A stretch of DNA of 36,462 nucleotides, from positions 1-36,462 of the forward strand of contig JAEDLK010000015.1 in NCBI GenBank assembly GCA_016295355.1. The letters are read 5' to 3'. Shown one piece after another: positions 15,476-22,272 of this stretch; positions within the stretch are counted from its first letter, which is position 1, and every line of letters starts with the position of its first letter. The translations under genes and the position numbers were made by a program. This DNA is from Clostridiaceae bacterium. GTDB taxonomy: Bacteria; Bacillota; Clostridia; Oscillospirales; Acutalibacteraceae. Below the pieces are notes generated by a model. The model worked only from the letters and a program-made list of their open reading frames with translations, was not told the DNA's origin and ran no database searches.

Positions 15476-16192
15476 TTATCCTTGAACGGCTTTTTCAATG
15501 CGTCGGCGCAATTTGTGAATAATGCGTTTTTCAAGCCTTGAAATATAAGACTGCGAAATACCCAAGCAGTCAGCCACTTGTTTTTGGGTGTGTTCACATC
15601 TCCCTCCCAAGCCAAACCGCATTTCCATAATCTCCCTTTCGCGGGGCGAAAGTTCATCGATCAGTGTCCCGATAAGTTTCCGTTCATCCTCCCGCTCCAA
15701 TTCGCGACCGACCTCTTCCCCGTCACTGCCCAAAATATCCGACAGTAATAACTCGTTGCCGTCCCAATCCACATTGAGCGGTTCATCAATGGAAATTTCA
15801 CTTTTCAATGCCGAGCTTTTTCGCAGATGCATGAGAATCTCGTTTTCAATGCACCGAGAGGCATAGGTTGCCAGCTTGATGTTCTTTTCGGGGCAAAAAG
15901 TATTGACAGCCTTAATCAGTCCGATAGTGCCGATAGAGATTAAATCCTCGGCGCCGGCACCGGGTGACTCAAACTTTTTGGCGATATACACCACGAGACG
16001 CAAATTACGGGTAATCAGTTCTTCCTTTACTGCCTCTTTTTCACACTCAAACCGTGACAACAGTTCTCGTTCCTCGGCAGCCGTCAGCGGTGGCGGCAAT
16101 GTCTGCGGACTGTTGATGTAATCAGCCCGTAACAGTCCTGTCTTTTGGATGAACCACAGCCGGAGCCGATCAATCAAACGGCGTATTCTCAT
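15476..16192 (-). CDS. sigE: RNA polymerase sporulation sigma factor SigE
   Basis: The early mother-cell sigma factor of sporulation. It has 238 residues, close to the Bacillus protein. It begins with a basic amphipathic pro-sequence (MRIRRLIDRLRLWF) that is normally removed by SpoIIGA. Region 2 is seen as RNLRLVVYIAKKF and AEDLISIGTIGLIKAV, and region 4 as LSPREREIMEMRFGL plus the helix-turn-helix KQVADCLGISQSYISRLEKR. The start ATG at 16192 overlaps the spoIIGA stop by 4 bp (ATGA), so the pair is translationally coupled. A strong terminator follows. This assigns the organism to endospore formers. Confidence 0.95.
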   Translation of the reverse strand: MRIRRLIDRLRLWFIQKTGLLRADYINSPQTLPPPLTAAEERELLSRFECEKEAVKEELITRNLRLVVYIAKKFESPGAGAEDLISIGTIGLIKAVNTFCPEKNIKLATYASRCIENEILMHLRKSSALKSEISIDEPLNVDWDGNELLLSDILGSDGEEVGRELEREDERKLIGTLIDELSPREREIMEMRFGLGGRCEHTQKQVADCLGISQSYISRLEKRIIHKLRRRIEKAVQG

Positions 16193-16995
16193 TGTAACTC
16201 CTCCCATGTACCGGGGCTGATAATCGCCCGGTAATCTCCGTCCAAAGTGGTTTTTCCGACCGCCAGCAAAATCGGATGGCGCCCGGACGGGCCGATGTGC
16301 GCCTCTTTCACCGGATAAGCCGGTATCAGCTCTTGTCCCGTAACCGTACGGCAAGGCAGCAACAACGGATTCCGTTTATCCAAATCACCCAAAACGCAAG
16401 AGGCCGTCTGGGCGTCTGTCACCACCACCGGCCGTCCGGCATATACATCTATCAATGCAAGACCCGTATCCACCATTGCTCGGGTTTCTAAAGAACGGCC
16501 GTCCTCACTAAGATGCAATAAACATCGTTTGGCGGCCGGACTGTGACGGCGCACCAGCCATTGGCCGACGCAGAGCAACACATAGGCCACGGCAGCCACC
16601 GCCAGCATCTCAATAGCCGATATATCAAAATACACCACCCCGTTATGGAATACCATGCCATGCGGTTTGAAAACCGTAAACAACAATGTCATAACACCGC
16701 CGAACAGACAGTTGATGCCGATATATGCGGCCGTGCACTTCAAAAACGGCCATACGCCGTGAAAGCCAAAGCATAACAGGCAAACCAGCGAGCAGAAGAA
16801 CAGACGAGTCAATAAATCCACAATCATCGGCAAGGAGGGCAAAAACAAATACAAAGAACCGAGTCCGCAAAGAACCGCCGAAAGAATCCGCCTAAACACC
16901 CGACACTTCCGCGAAAGCAGTGCTTCGGTCAACAGCAGTAGGAAATAGTCAATCAGTACATTGATACTTACCAACACATCGGCATAAACGGTCAC
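16189..16995 (-). CDS. spoIIGA: sigma-E processing peptidase SpoIIGA
   Basis: A membrane-embedded aspartic protease that converts pro-SigE to active SigE in the mother cell. It has 268 residues: five or so membrane helices up to about residue 150, then a cytoplasmic retropepsin-like domain. The catalytic motif is AMVDTGLALIDVYAG. Asp and the following Thr-Gly are kept, but the usual next residue Asn (DTGN) is replaced by Leu. Translation starts at a GTG (16995) with AAAGGAG 10 bases upstream. The promoter resembles the Spo0A-controlled spoIIG promoter of Bacillus. Confidence 0.92.
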   Translation of the reverse strand: MTVYADVLVSINVLIDYFLLLLTEALLSRKCRVFRRILSAVLCGLGSLYLFLPSLPMIVDLLTRLFFCSLVCLLCFGFHGVWPFLKCTAAYIGINCLFGGVMTLLFTVFKPHGMVFHNGVVYFDISAIEMLAVAAVAYVLLCVGQWLVRRHSPAAKRCLLHLSEDGRSLETRAMVDTGLALIDVYAGRPVVVTDAQTASCVLGDLDKRNPLLLPCRTVTGQELIPAYPVKEAHIGPSGRHPILLAVGKTTLDGDYRAIISPGTWEELQ

Positions 16996-17046
16996 TTCTT
17001 ATCAACTCCTTTTGGTTGATGGTTATGATTCATCTGTTTCTTCCTC

Positions 17047-17080
17047 ATTATAAACCTTTTATGGTTCGAATTGTGTCGAT
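17047..17080 (-). promoter_or_regulatory. spoIIG-type promoter with 21-bp spacer and Spo0A-box-like site
   Basis: On the minus strand TCGACA (17074-17079, five of six to TTGACA) and a perfect TATAAT (17047-17052) are separated by 21 bp, too long for unaided SigA. The -35 overlaps TGTCGAT on the other strand, six of seven to the Spo0A box TGTCGAA. The Bacillus spoIIG promoter has a similarly long spacer with a 0A box at the -35. Confidence 0.6.
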
Positions 17081-17111
17081 TTCGCCCTACCAAAAAAATT
17101 CCTTTTTACCG

Positions 17112-17151
17112 ACAAAAAAGCCTCCGCCGAAACACATTCGACGAAGGCTTT
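17112..17151 (-). terminator. intrinsic terminator of the RR-HK-HtrA operon
   Basis: A 15-bp stem with one or two mismatches (17117-17131 with 17137-17151) is followed on the minus strand by TTTTTT. It begins 18 bp after the htrA-like stop. Confidence 0.85.
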
Positions 17152-17168
17152 CTTCCTAATTTGAGAGC

Positions 17169-18764
17169 TTATTGAATTAAACTTTCGCTGGCGGTATAAC
17201 TTGAGGCACCTGTATCCGGTAACAATTCAGCGCGGACAACCGTTGTTGACCCTCCCTTGGTATACACCGAAAATTCCAAAGAATCACCCGGCTTGCAAGC
17301 CTCGATAGCATCTAAAATGACACCGTCGGTCGTAATAGGCACCCCCTGCACATGGGTGATTAAATCACCCTTTTGCACTTTTCCGTTCAATCCGCTTTCC
17401 GGGCTTATATCGGCAATCAAAACACCGGTTGTCGGCAGGTTGTTCACCTCTGCCGCTACAGCATCCACCATTTTGTAGGTAATGCCCAGCTTTGTCCTAT
17501 CGTTGACGCAGCCGTATTGAATCAGAGACTCAATCACCGATTTTGCGGTGGCGGTTGGAATGGCAAAACCGATACCGTCCACCTCTTCACCGATTATTTT
17601 AGAAGAGGTAATACCGATGACCTGACCGTACATATTGACCAGTGCACCACCCGAATTGCCGGGGTTGATGGGTGAATCGGTTTGAATTAAGTTCATAGAA
17701 TAGTTGGTGTTAACCGACACACGTCTCTTGGGCAAGGACACAATGCCACGGGTAATGCTGTTCTCCAAAACACCGTTCGGACGACCGATAACCACCACAT
17801 TTTCACCGGTAATCAGCTCGTTTGAATTACCGAAGGTTGCCGGGTAAAACCCGTCACTGTCAATTTTCAAAACGGCCAAATCACTGCGTGTATCACCGGC
17901 CACATAAGCGGCGTCATACACCTTTCCGTCGTAAGTGGTAACTTTGAATTTTGCACCGGGGATGCCACTGTAAATATGGTCGTTTGTAATCACATAACCG
18001 TCTTCGGTATAAATGATACCCGAAGCCATTGAGCCGTTGCCGGCTTGGTTATAAGCCTTGACGCCCACCACGGATTTATTGACAAGATCGTAAACCTGCG
18101 CCGTGCTGTAGGCATCTGTATCCTGCGGACGATCGGCCAGATCCAGTGTGGTTTCGCTGAACAAACGATTGCCGGAGGCACCGCTTTTTTTACCCACTAA
18201 ATAGCCGGCGGTACAGCCACAGGTCAGCAACAGAGCGACCGCCAAAACCATGGCAAATACCTTGACACCTTTGGGCGTAGTGGATTTCTTTTCAATAGGC
18301 GAATAGGCGGTCGGCTGATAATCCGGCACCCGCTGCCAGGGGTGAGGTTCTTGACCGTAAGGACTCGGGTAAGCGGAGTCCGCCGTTGAATCGGAAAACG
18401 GTTTGGCCGTTGCATGAATTGGCTGTGCTTCGGTGGTATCGACAGGTTCTTCCTGTGCCGCAGCGTTTTCTGTCGGTAAGTCTTGCGGTTCAAATGTCAT
18501 GCTATTCGACGCCGACAAATCCGTCATCGCACCGTCACTTCCGGATGCCTCTGTCATGGAAGCATCCCCCTTTGAGGACTCGGTCGCCTCCCTGTCATTA
18601 ACCGACGATTCCATCCCTTGAACCGTTTGGTCACGAAAAACAGACGGTTCGTTCACCGGCTGTGCTTCAGCAGAATCAGCAAAGCACGCAGTTTTTGAAG
18701 AATCGTCAGGCGTCGCATCAATTGCCGCCTGTTCCTTATCCGTCATTTCCCATTTTTTATCCAT
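17169..18764 (-). CDS. HtrA/DegP-like membrane-anchored serine protease
   Basis: A trypsin-fold quality-control protease outside the membrane. It has 531 residues: an acidic Ser/Glu-rich cytoplasmic region (1-160) that looks disordered, one membrane helix (about 167-189), a protease domain (about 220-415), and a PDZ domain (about 425-515). The catalytic triad is His263 (TNDHI), Asp295 (RSDLAVLKI) and Ser371 (NPGNSGGAL). The start at 18764 follows GGGAGG. It is the last gene of a response regulator, kinase, protease operon, 25 bp after the kinase. Linkage of HtrA-type proteases with a two-component system recalls the Bacillus yyc/wal and cssRS systems and points to envelope stress control. Confidence 0.92.
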   Translation of the reverse strand: MDKKWEMTDKEQAAIDATPDDSSKTACFADSAEAQPVNEPSVFRDQTVQGMESSVNDREATESSKGDASMTEASGSDGAMTDLSASNSMTFEPQDLPTENAAAQEEPVDTTEAQPIHATAKPFSDSTADSAYPSPYGQEPHPWQRVPDYQPTAYSPIEKKSTTPKGVKVFAMVLAVALLLTCGCTAGYLVGKKSGASGNRLFSETTLDLADRPQDTDAYSTAQVYDLVNKSVVGVKAYNQAGNGSMASGIIYTEDGYVITNDHIYSGIPGAKFKVTTYDGKVYDAAYVAGDTRSDLAVLKIDSDGFYPATFGNSNELITGENVVVIGRPNGVLENSITRGIVSLPKRRVSVNTNYSMNLIQTDSPINPGNSGGALVNMYGQVIGITSSKIIGEEVDGIGFAIPTATAKSVIESLIQYGCVNDRTKLGITYKMVDAVAAEVNNLPTTGVLIADISPESGLNGKVQKGDLITHVQGVPITTDGVILDAIEACKPGDSLEFSVYTKGGSTTVVRAELLPDTGASSYTASESLIQ

Positions 18765-18789
18765 ATTTGTTCCTCCCGTGTAACTCTGC

Positions 18790-20235
18790 TTAAACAGTAT
18801 CACAATGCTGGATGGGTAAGAGAATACCGAACTCGGTAAACTCGTTTTCCTTGCTGCTGACAAAAACCCGTCCGCCGTGAATTTTGACAATGGTTTTCAC
18901 CAAATACAAACCCAATCCCGTACTGTCCTTAACCTGCGATCGGGCCCGATCGCCTTTATAAAACCGATCAAACACAAACGGCAAATCCTGTTCACTGATC
19001 CCCTTACCGGTATTGCGAATCCGAAAATCGAGCATATTGCCGACCCGTTCCAACGAAAAATGAACGGTGCCGCCCTCATCGGTAAACTTGACAGCGTTGT
19101 CACATAAATTGTAAACCACCTGATGCAACAAATCGCGGTCGGCATACAAACGGTAACCCTCCATGGTATCCAAACCGGTAATGTTCAGTTTGCGAGCCTC
19201 GATGCGTTGTTCCTGACTGATGACAACATCCAACACCATATTGCTGAAATCAAAATCCGTGGGATTCGGTTTGGTTTCGCCGGCCTCTAATTTTGAAAGG
19301 CTCAACATACTTTGCACCAATCTTGATAACCGTTTAACCTCTTGCGAGACTAACTGTAAATAATGATTTCGCTGATCCTCTTCAATGGTTCCGTCAATAA
19401 TGCCGGTGATAAATCCGTCAATGGTGGTCATGGGTGTTTTCAGCTCATGCGACACATTGGCAATAAAGCCACGCCTCATGTTTTCCAATTCAACCAGGGA
19501 ATTGGTCATTTGATTGAAGGATTCACTGAGTGCGCCAATTTCGTCATTACCGGTGACAGGAATACGCCGTGAGAAATCGCCCTTAGCCATAGCCTGGGCG
19601 GCCTCGCTCATCAATCGCAACGGCTTATTCATCCGATATGTCATGGCATACAACGCAAAGAACATGATCACGATGGGAAAAATAGCCGCAAAAACGTACA
19701 ACTTAAACAAATCAGCGTAAAAAACCGATAAGTTCGAGCTTGGCGTGGCCGCCACCACATAGCCGATTAACGCTCCGTCAATATCACCGGTCATCTTTTG
19801 AGCCGCCACATAGTGCATTTCGCTTAACAATCCGTCCAATCGGCTGACTTCCGTCAAACTCTCGGTCTGCTCTAACCTTTCGGATACACCGGTCGGTAAT
19901 AACAGTCCCGCATGCTCGCATTCGCTCTCCACAGCAAAGGTTTGACAGGTGCAACTGACAATGCGTCCGCTGCGGTCGGCCACCAAAATCAAGCATTTTT
20001 CGGTATCGGCCACCACCCTGGTCATGTTATACATATTGCGTTGATATGCCTTTGAGCGAAACTCGGAAGAAGCATAGCGAGCCAAGGAACGACAGGTTGT
20101 TTCCATGCTGGCATATTTTTCCTTGGCCAAATAATTGCTGATGGGAAAACTCACAATCATGACAATGGCCGTCAGACACAGCAAGAAAATAGCCGAAGCC
20201 ATGAGGAAGTATTTCTTAAAGGTAGTCAGCTTCAT
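18790..20235 (-). CDS. membrane sensor histidine kinase
   Basis: A 481-residue kinase, partner of the response regulator upstream (3-bp gap). Membrane helices lie at about 11-33 and 178-200 and enclose an extracytoplasmic sensor of about 145 residues with an unusual cysteine cluster (Cys81, 95, 97 and 106). A HAMP domain (about 201-253) precedes the phosphoacceptor helix, with His263 in NVSHELKTPMT. ATP-binding boxes are N (NLCDNAVKF), G1 (IRNTGKGI), F (FDRFYKGD) and G2 (GLGLYLVK). It lacks the cytoplasmic PAS domain of WalK/PhoR, so assignment to one of those is uncertain. Confidence 0.92.
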   Translation of the reverse strand: MKLTTFKKYFLMASAIFLLCLTAIVMIVSFPISNYLAKEKYASMETTCRSLARYASSEFRSKAYQRNMYNMTRVVADTEKCLILVADRSGRIVSCTCQTFAVESECEHAGLLLPTGVSERLEQTESLTEVSRLDGLLSEMHYVAAQKMTGDIDGALIGYVVAATPSSNLSVFYADLFKLYVFAAIFPIVIMFFALYAMTYRMNKPLRLMSEAAQAMAKGDFSRRIPVTGNDEIGALSESFNQMTNSLVELENMRRGFIANVSHELKTPMTTIDGFITGIIDGTIEEDQRNHYLQLVSQEVKRLSRLVQSMLSLSKLEAGETKPNPTDFDFSNMVLDVVISQEQRIEARKLNITGLDTMEGYRLYADRDLLHQVVYNLCDNAVKFTDEGGTVHFSLERVGNMLDFRIRNTGKGISEQDLPFVFDRFYKGDRARSQVKDSTGLGLYLVKTIVKIHGGRVFVSSKENEFTEFGILLPIQHCDTV

Positions 20236-20238
20236 GCT

Positions 20239-20925
20239 TTATTTGACCTCAAATTTATACCCAACGCCCCAAACGGTTTTGAGCGACCACTGATCCGATA
20301 CATTCTCCAACTTTTCACGCAACCGTTTAACATGAACGTCGACCGTTCTTGAATCGCCGTAATAGTCAAAGCCCCATACCTCATCCAATAGCTGATCCCG
20401 GGTATATACCCGGTTGGGATTGCTGGCCAAGTGATAAATCAGTTCCATTTCTTTAGGCGGTGTATCAATTTGCTTGCCGTCAACAGTCAATTCATAGTTG
20501 GTCAGATTGATGGTCAGCTTATCGTAGGAAACCTCCTTGACCGCCGATTTCTCCTTAACACCGGTTCGACGCAAAACCGCCTTAATGCGGGCGACGACCT
20601 CCTTGGTGTCAAAAGGTTTAACAATATAATCGTCCGCTCCGAGCTCAAGACCCAAAATACGGTCGAAGGTTTCACCTTTGGCCGTAAGCATAATAATCGG
20701 AACGGTTAAATCCTTACGAATTTCCCGACAAACCTGCCAACCGTCCAGCCCCGGCAACATGATGTCCAAAAGAATCAGCGCCGGCTTGTAGGAATGCGCT
20801 TCCTTGACGGCTGACTCGCCATCATACACGGTACGGGTTTCAAAGCCGTCCTTCTCCAAATACAGCCGCAGCAACTCGCCAATATTGCGATCATCATCCA
20901 CGATCAAGATCTTGCTGTTGTCCAT
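20239..20925 (-). CDS. OmpR/PhoB-family response regulator
   Basis: A 228-residue transcriptional regulator. The receiver domain has Asp10/Asp11, the phosphorylated Asp54 (LILLDIMLPGLDG), Thr81 and Lys103 (VKPFD). The C-terminal winged helix runs from about 130 (PPKEMELIYHLA ... RTVDVHVKRLREKLE). The start follows AAGGAGG. It is the first gene of the operon with the kinase and the HtrA-like protease. Four direct TTxACA repeats immediately upstream resemble a PhoP/Pho box, so the regulator probably controls its own operon. Confidence 0.93.
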   Translation of the reverse strand: MDNSKILIVDDDRNIGELLRLYLEKDGFETRTVYDGESAVKEAHSYKPALILLDIMLPGLDGWQVCREIRKDLTVPIIMLTAKGETFDRILGLELGADDYIVKPFDTKEVVARIKAVLRRTGVKEKSAVKEVSYDKLTINLTNYELTVDGKQIDTPPKEMELIYHLASNPNRVYTRDQLLDEVWGFDYYGDSRTVDVHVKRLREKLENVSDQWSLKTVWGVGYKFEVK

Positions 20926-20967
20926 ATCGTTCCTCCTTAACAGGTTTTTCTTATCTTATCGTATTTA

Positions 20968-21007
20968 TGTGAAGAAAGTGTGAATTTTATTGTCAAAATT
21001 GTGTAAA
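20968..21007 (-). promoter_or_regulatory. four direct TTxACA repeats, Pho-box-like operator
   Basis: Read on the minus strand: TTTACA (21002-21007), TTGACA (20991-20996), TTCACA (20979-20984) and TTCACA (20968-20973). The spacers are 5, 6 and 5 bp, an 11-12-bp period on one face of the helix. This is the arrangement bound by PhoP/PhoB-type dimers. It lies 43-82 bp upstream of the response-regulator start. Confidence 0.65.
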
Positions 21008-21010
21008 TTA

Positions 21011-21045
21011 TTAAATAAAGAAAGCCGCCTACTTGCGTAAGCGGC
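21011..21045 (-). terminator. intrinsic terminator of the zinc-ribbon gene
   Basis: GCCGC-T-TAC pairs with GTA-G-GCGGC (21024-21045, loop GCAA), followed by TTTCTTTATTT on the minus strand. It starts 21 bp after the zinc-ribbon gene stop. Confidence 0.75.
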
Positions 21046-21065
21046 AATATATATCGAAATATATA

Positions 21066-21350
21066 TTATTCAGCAGAATTTTCCTTCATTTTTGCAAAGC
21101 ACTCGCTGCAATACACCGGACGATCCTCTCTGGGCTGGAACGGAACCTTTGCCACAGCACCGCAAGCACTGCAGGTCGTTTCAAACATCTCTCTGGGACC
21201 TCTGGCAGCATTCTTGCGCTTGTCGCGGCAAGCCTTGCAACGCTGGGGCTCATTGGCAAAGCCCTTGGATTCATAGAATTCCTGTTCTCTTGCAGTGAAT
21301 ACGAATTCTTCTCCGCAGTCCTTGCAAACCAATGTCTTGTCTTCAAACAT
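21066..21350 (-). CDS. zinc-ribbon protein with two CxxC pairs
   Basis: A 94-residue soluble protein with two zinc-ribbon-like parts. The N-terminal half has CKDCGEEFVFTAREQEFY and a later CKAC pair, the layout of the small probable zinc-binding domain family seen in many Firmicutes. The C-terminal half has CSACG ... VPFQP ... RPVYCSECF. The start at 21350 follows GAGGT. It follows the SigH-like gene on the same strand with a 100-bp gap and precedes a terminator. The molecular role is unknown; the pattern suggests a nucleic-acid or RNA-polymerase-associated protein, but that is inference. Confidence 0.88.
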   Translation of the reverse strand: MFEDKTLVCKDCGEEFVFTAREQEFYESKGFANEPQRCKACRDKRKNAARGPREMFETTCSACGAVAKVPFQPREDRPVYCSECFAKMKENSAE

Positions 21351-21377
21351 TTTTTGTACCTCACTTGTTTGGTTTAT

Positions 21378-21442
21378 TGCCCCGGCCGGGATCGCACCGG
21401 CATCTTTGAAACAACGCTCTGCTGAAATTAAGCTACATGGGC
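21378..21442 (-). other. tRNA-like sequence lacking a normal anticodon arm
   Basis: Between the SigH-like stop and the zinc-ribbon start, the minus strand reads like a tRNA. There is a D-arm (GCTT and GAGC stem, 21416-21433) and a T-arm (GCCGG-TGCGATC-CCGGC, 21385-21401) with a 7-nt loop, and a partly paired GCCC/GGGC acceptor. Only 14 nt separate D-arm and T-arm, too few for an anticodon arm. The D-loop lacks GG and the T-loop lacks TTC. It is a decayed tRNA, an unusual small RNA or chance. Confidence 0.3.
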
Positions 21443-21450
21443 GGATATCG

Positions 21451-22035
21451 TCAACAGCTTTCGCTGCTAATCGCACGAATTTTTTTGCGAGCACGCTGAA
21501 GTGCATTATTCATTTCTTTGCGTGCAATTCCCAATTTAACGCACACATCATCATAATTTCCAAAACCCAAATAATGGGACAAAACGGCATATTCAAAGGG
21601 GGACAGCGCTTGTCTGATTCGAGAAAGAAATTCATCGAAATTTTCTTTTCCGATCACAAAGCTTTCGGGATCTGCTTTGTCGGATGCCTCATGTTCCTCA
21701 ATGGCGGAAAGAGCGGCGGACGGAACGGCTTTTTTGCTGCCGGCCTGCCGATACACCGAAACCATACTACGCTTCACACACACCGAAGCAAAGGTTGCAA
21801 ACGAGGCACAAGACGGTTTATACACTTTTACAGCAGAATAGAGAGCTATGAGCCCTTCTTGCATAAGATCATCCTGCTGGTGCACCTGATCCGAAAAACG
21901 AGAAGCCCAATAGCGAACCATCGGCGTATACCGACTCAACAGAACGGACAGTGCCTCCTCTTGGCCGGAACGAATACGCTCGACCAACTCGGCATCCGTT
22001 GTTTGTACCGTATCAGAACGGCTTTTCGTGTCCAT
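21451..22035 (-). CDS. SigH-like RNA polymerase sigma factor
   Basis: A sigma-70 family factor of 194 residues resembling Spo0H/SigH, which starts the sporulation or transition-state programme. Region 2 is ELVERIRSGQEEALSVLLSRY and DDLMQEGLIALYSAV, and region 4 is LSPFEYAVLSHYLGF with the SigH-like end KEMNNALQRARKKI. The ATG at 22035 is used; an overlapping TTG two codons earlier is less likely. The Shine-Dalgarno is weak. A good SigA promoter lies 40-70 bp upstream. Length and the NALQR signature favour SigH over other small sigma factors, but it is somewhat shorter than the Bacillus protein. Confidence 0.82.
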   Translation of the reverse strand: MDTKSRSDTVQTTDAELVERIRSGQEEALSVLLSRYTPMVRYWASRFSDQVHQQDDLMQEGLIALYSAVKVYKPSCASFATFASVCVKRSMVSVYRQAGSKKAVPSAALSAIEEHEASDKADPESFVIGKENFDEFLSRIRQALSPFEYAVLSHYLGFGNYDDVCVKLGIARKEMNNALQRARKKIRAISSESC

Positions 22036-22074
22036 CAAAGCATCATCGCACTATTCATCCAATTAATTGCCTTT

Positions 22075-22103
22075 ATCATACCTTATTCACACTTATTTGT
22101 CAA
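22075..22103 (-). promoter_or_regulatory. promoter of the SigH-like gene
   Basis: On the minus strand a perfect TTGACA (22098-22103) and TATGAT (22075-22080) are separated by 17 bp, about 40 nt upstream of the start codon. Confidence 0.75.
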
Positions 22104-22193
22104 GTCTTTTCTGTTTTTTCTCCCCTTTTAAGTCTATTTTAAGTTTCAAACAACCCAAACCCAAAACGATTCACCGAAAATTCTCATTGCAAC

Positions 22194-22222
22194 TTGACAC
22201 AGCGTGCCGAAATCATTAAAAT
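22194..22222 (+). promoter_or_regulatory. promoter of the phosphohexomutase gene
   Basis: A perfect TTGACA (22194-22199) and TAAAAT (22217-22222) are separated by 17 bp, about 50 nt upstream of the start codon. Confidence 0.75.
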
Positions 22223-22272
22223 AGATGGGTATATGTGTCTTAAGTAAGATTGAATGACTCTGGGAGGAATGT

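Noticed and set aside
15274..15657. Upstream extension of the PlsC-like reading frame
   Set aside because: Overlaps sigE in another frame and crosses its terminator; a TTG with a strong ribosome binding site at 15273 is a better start.
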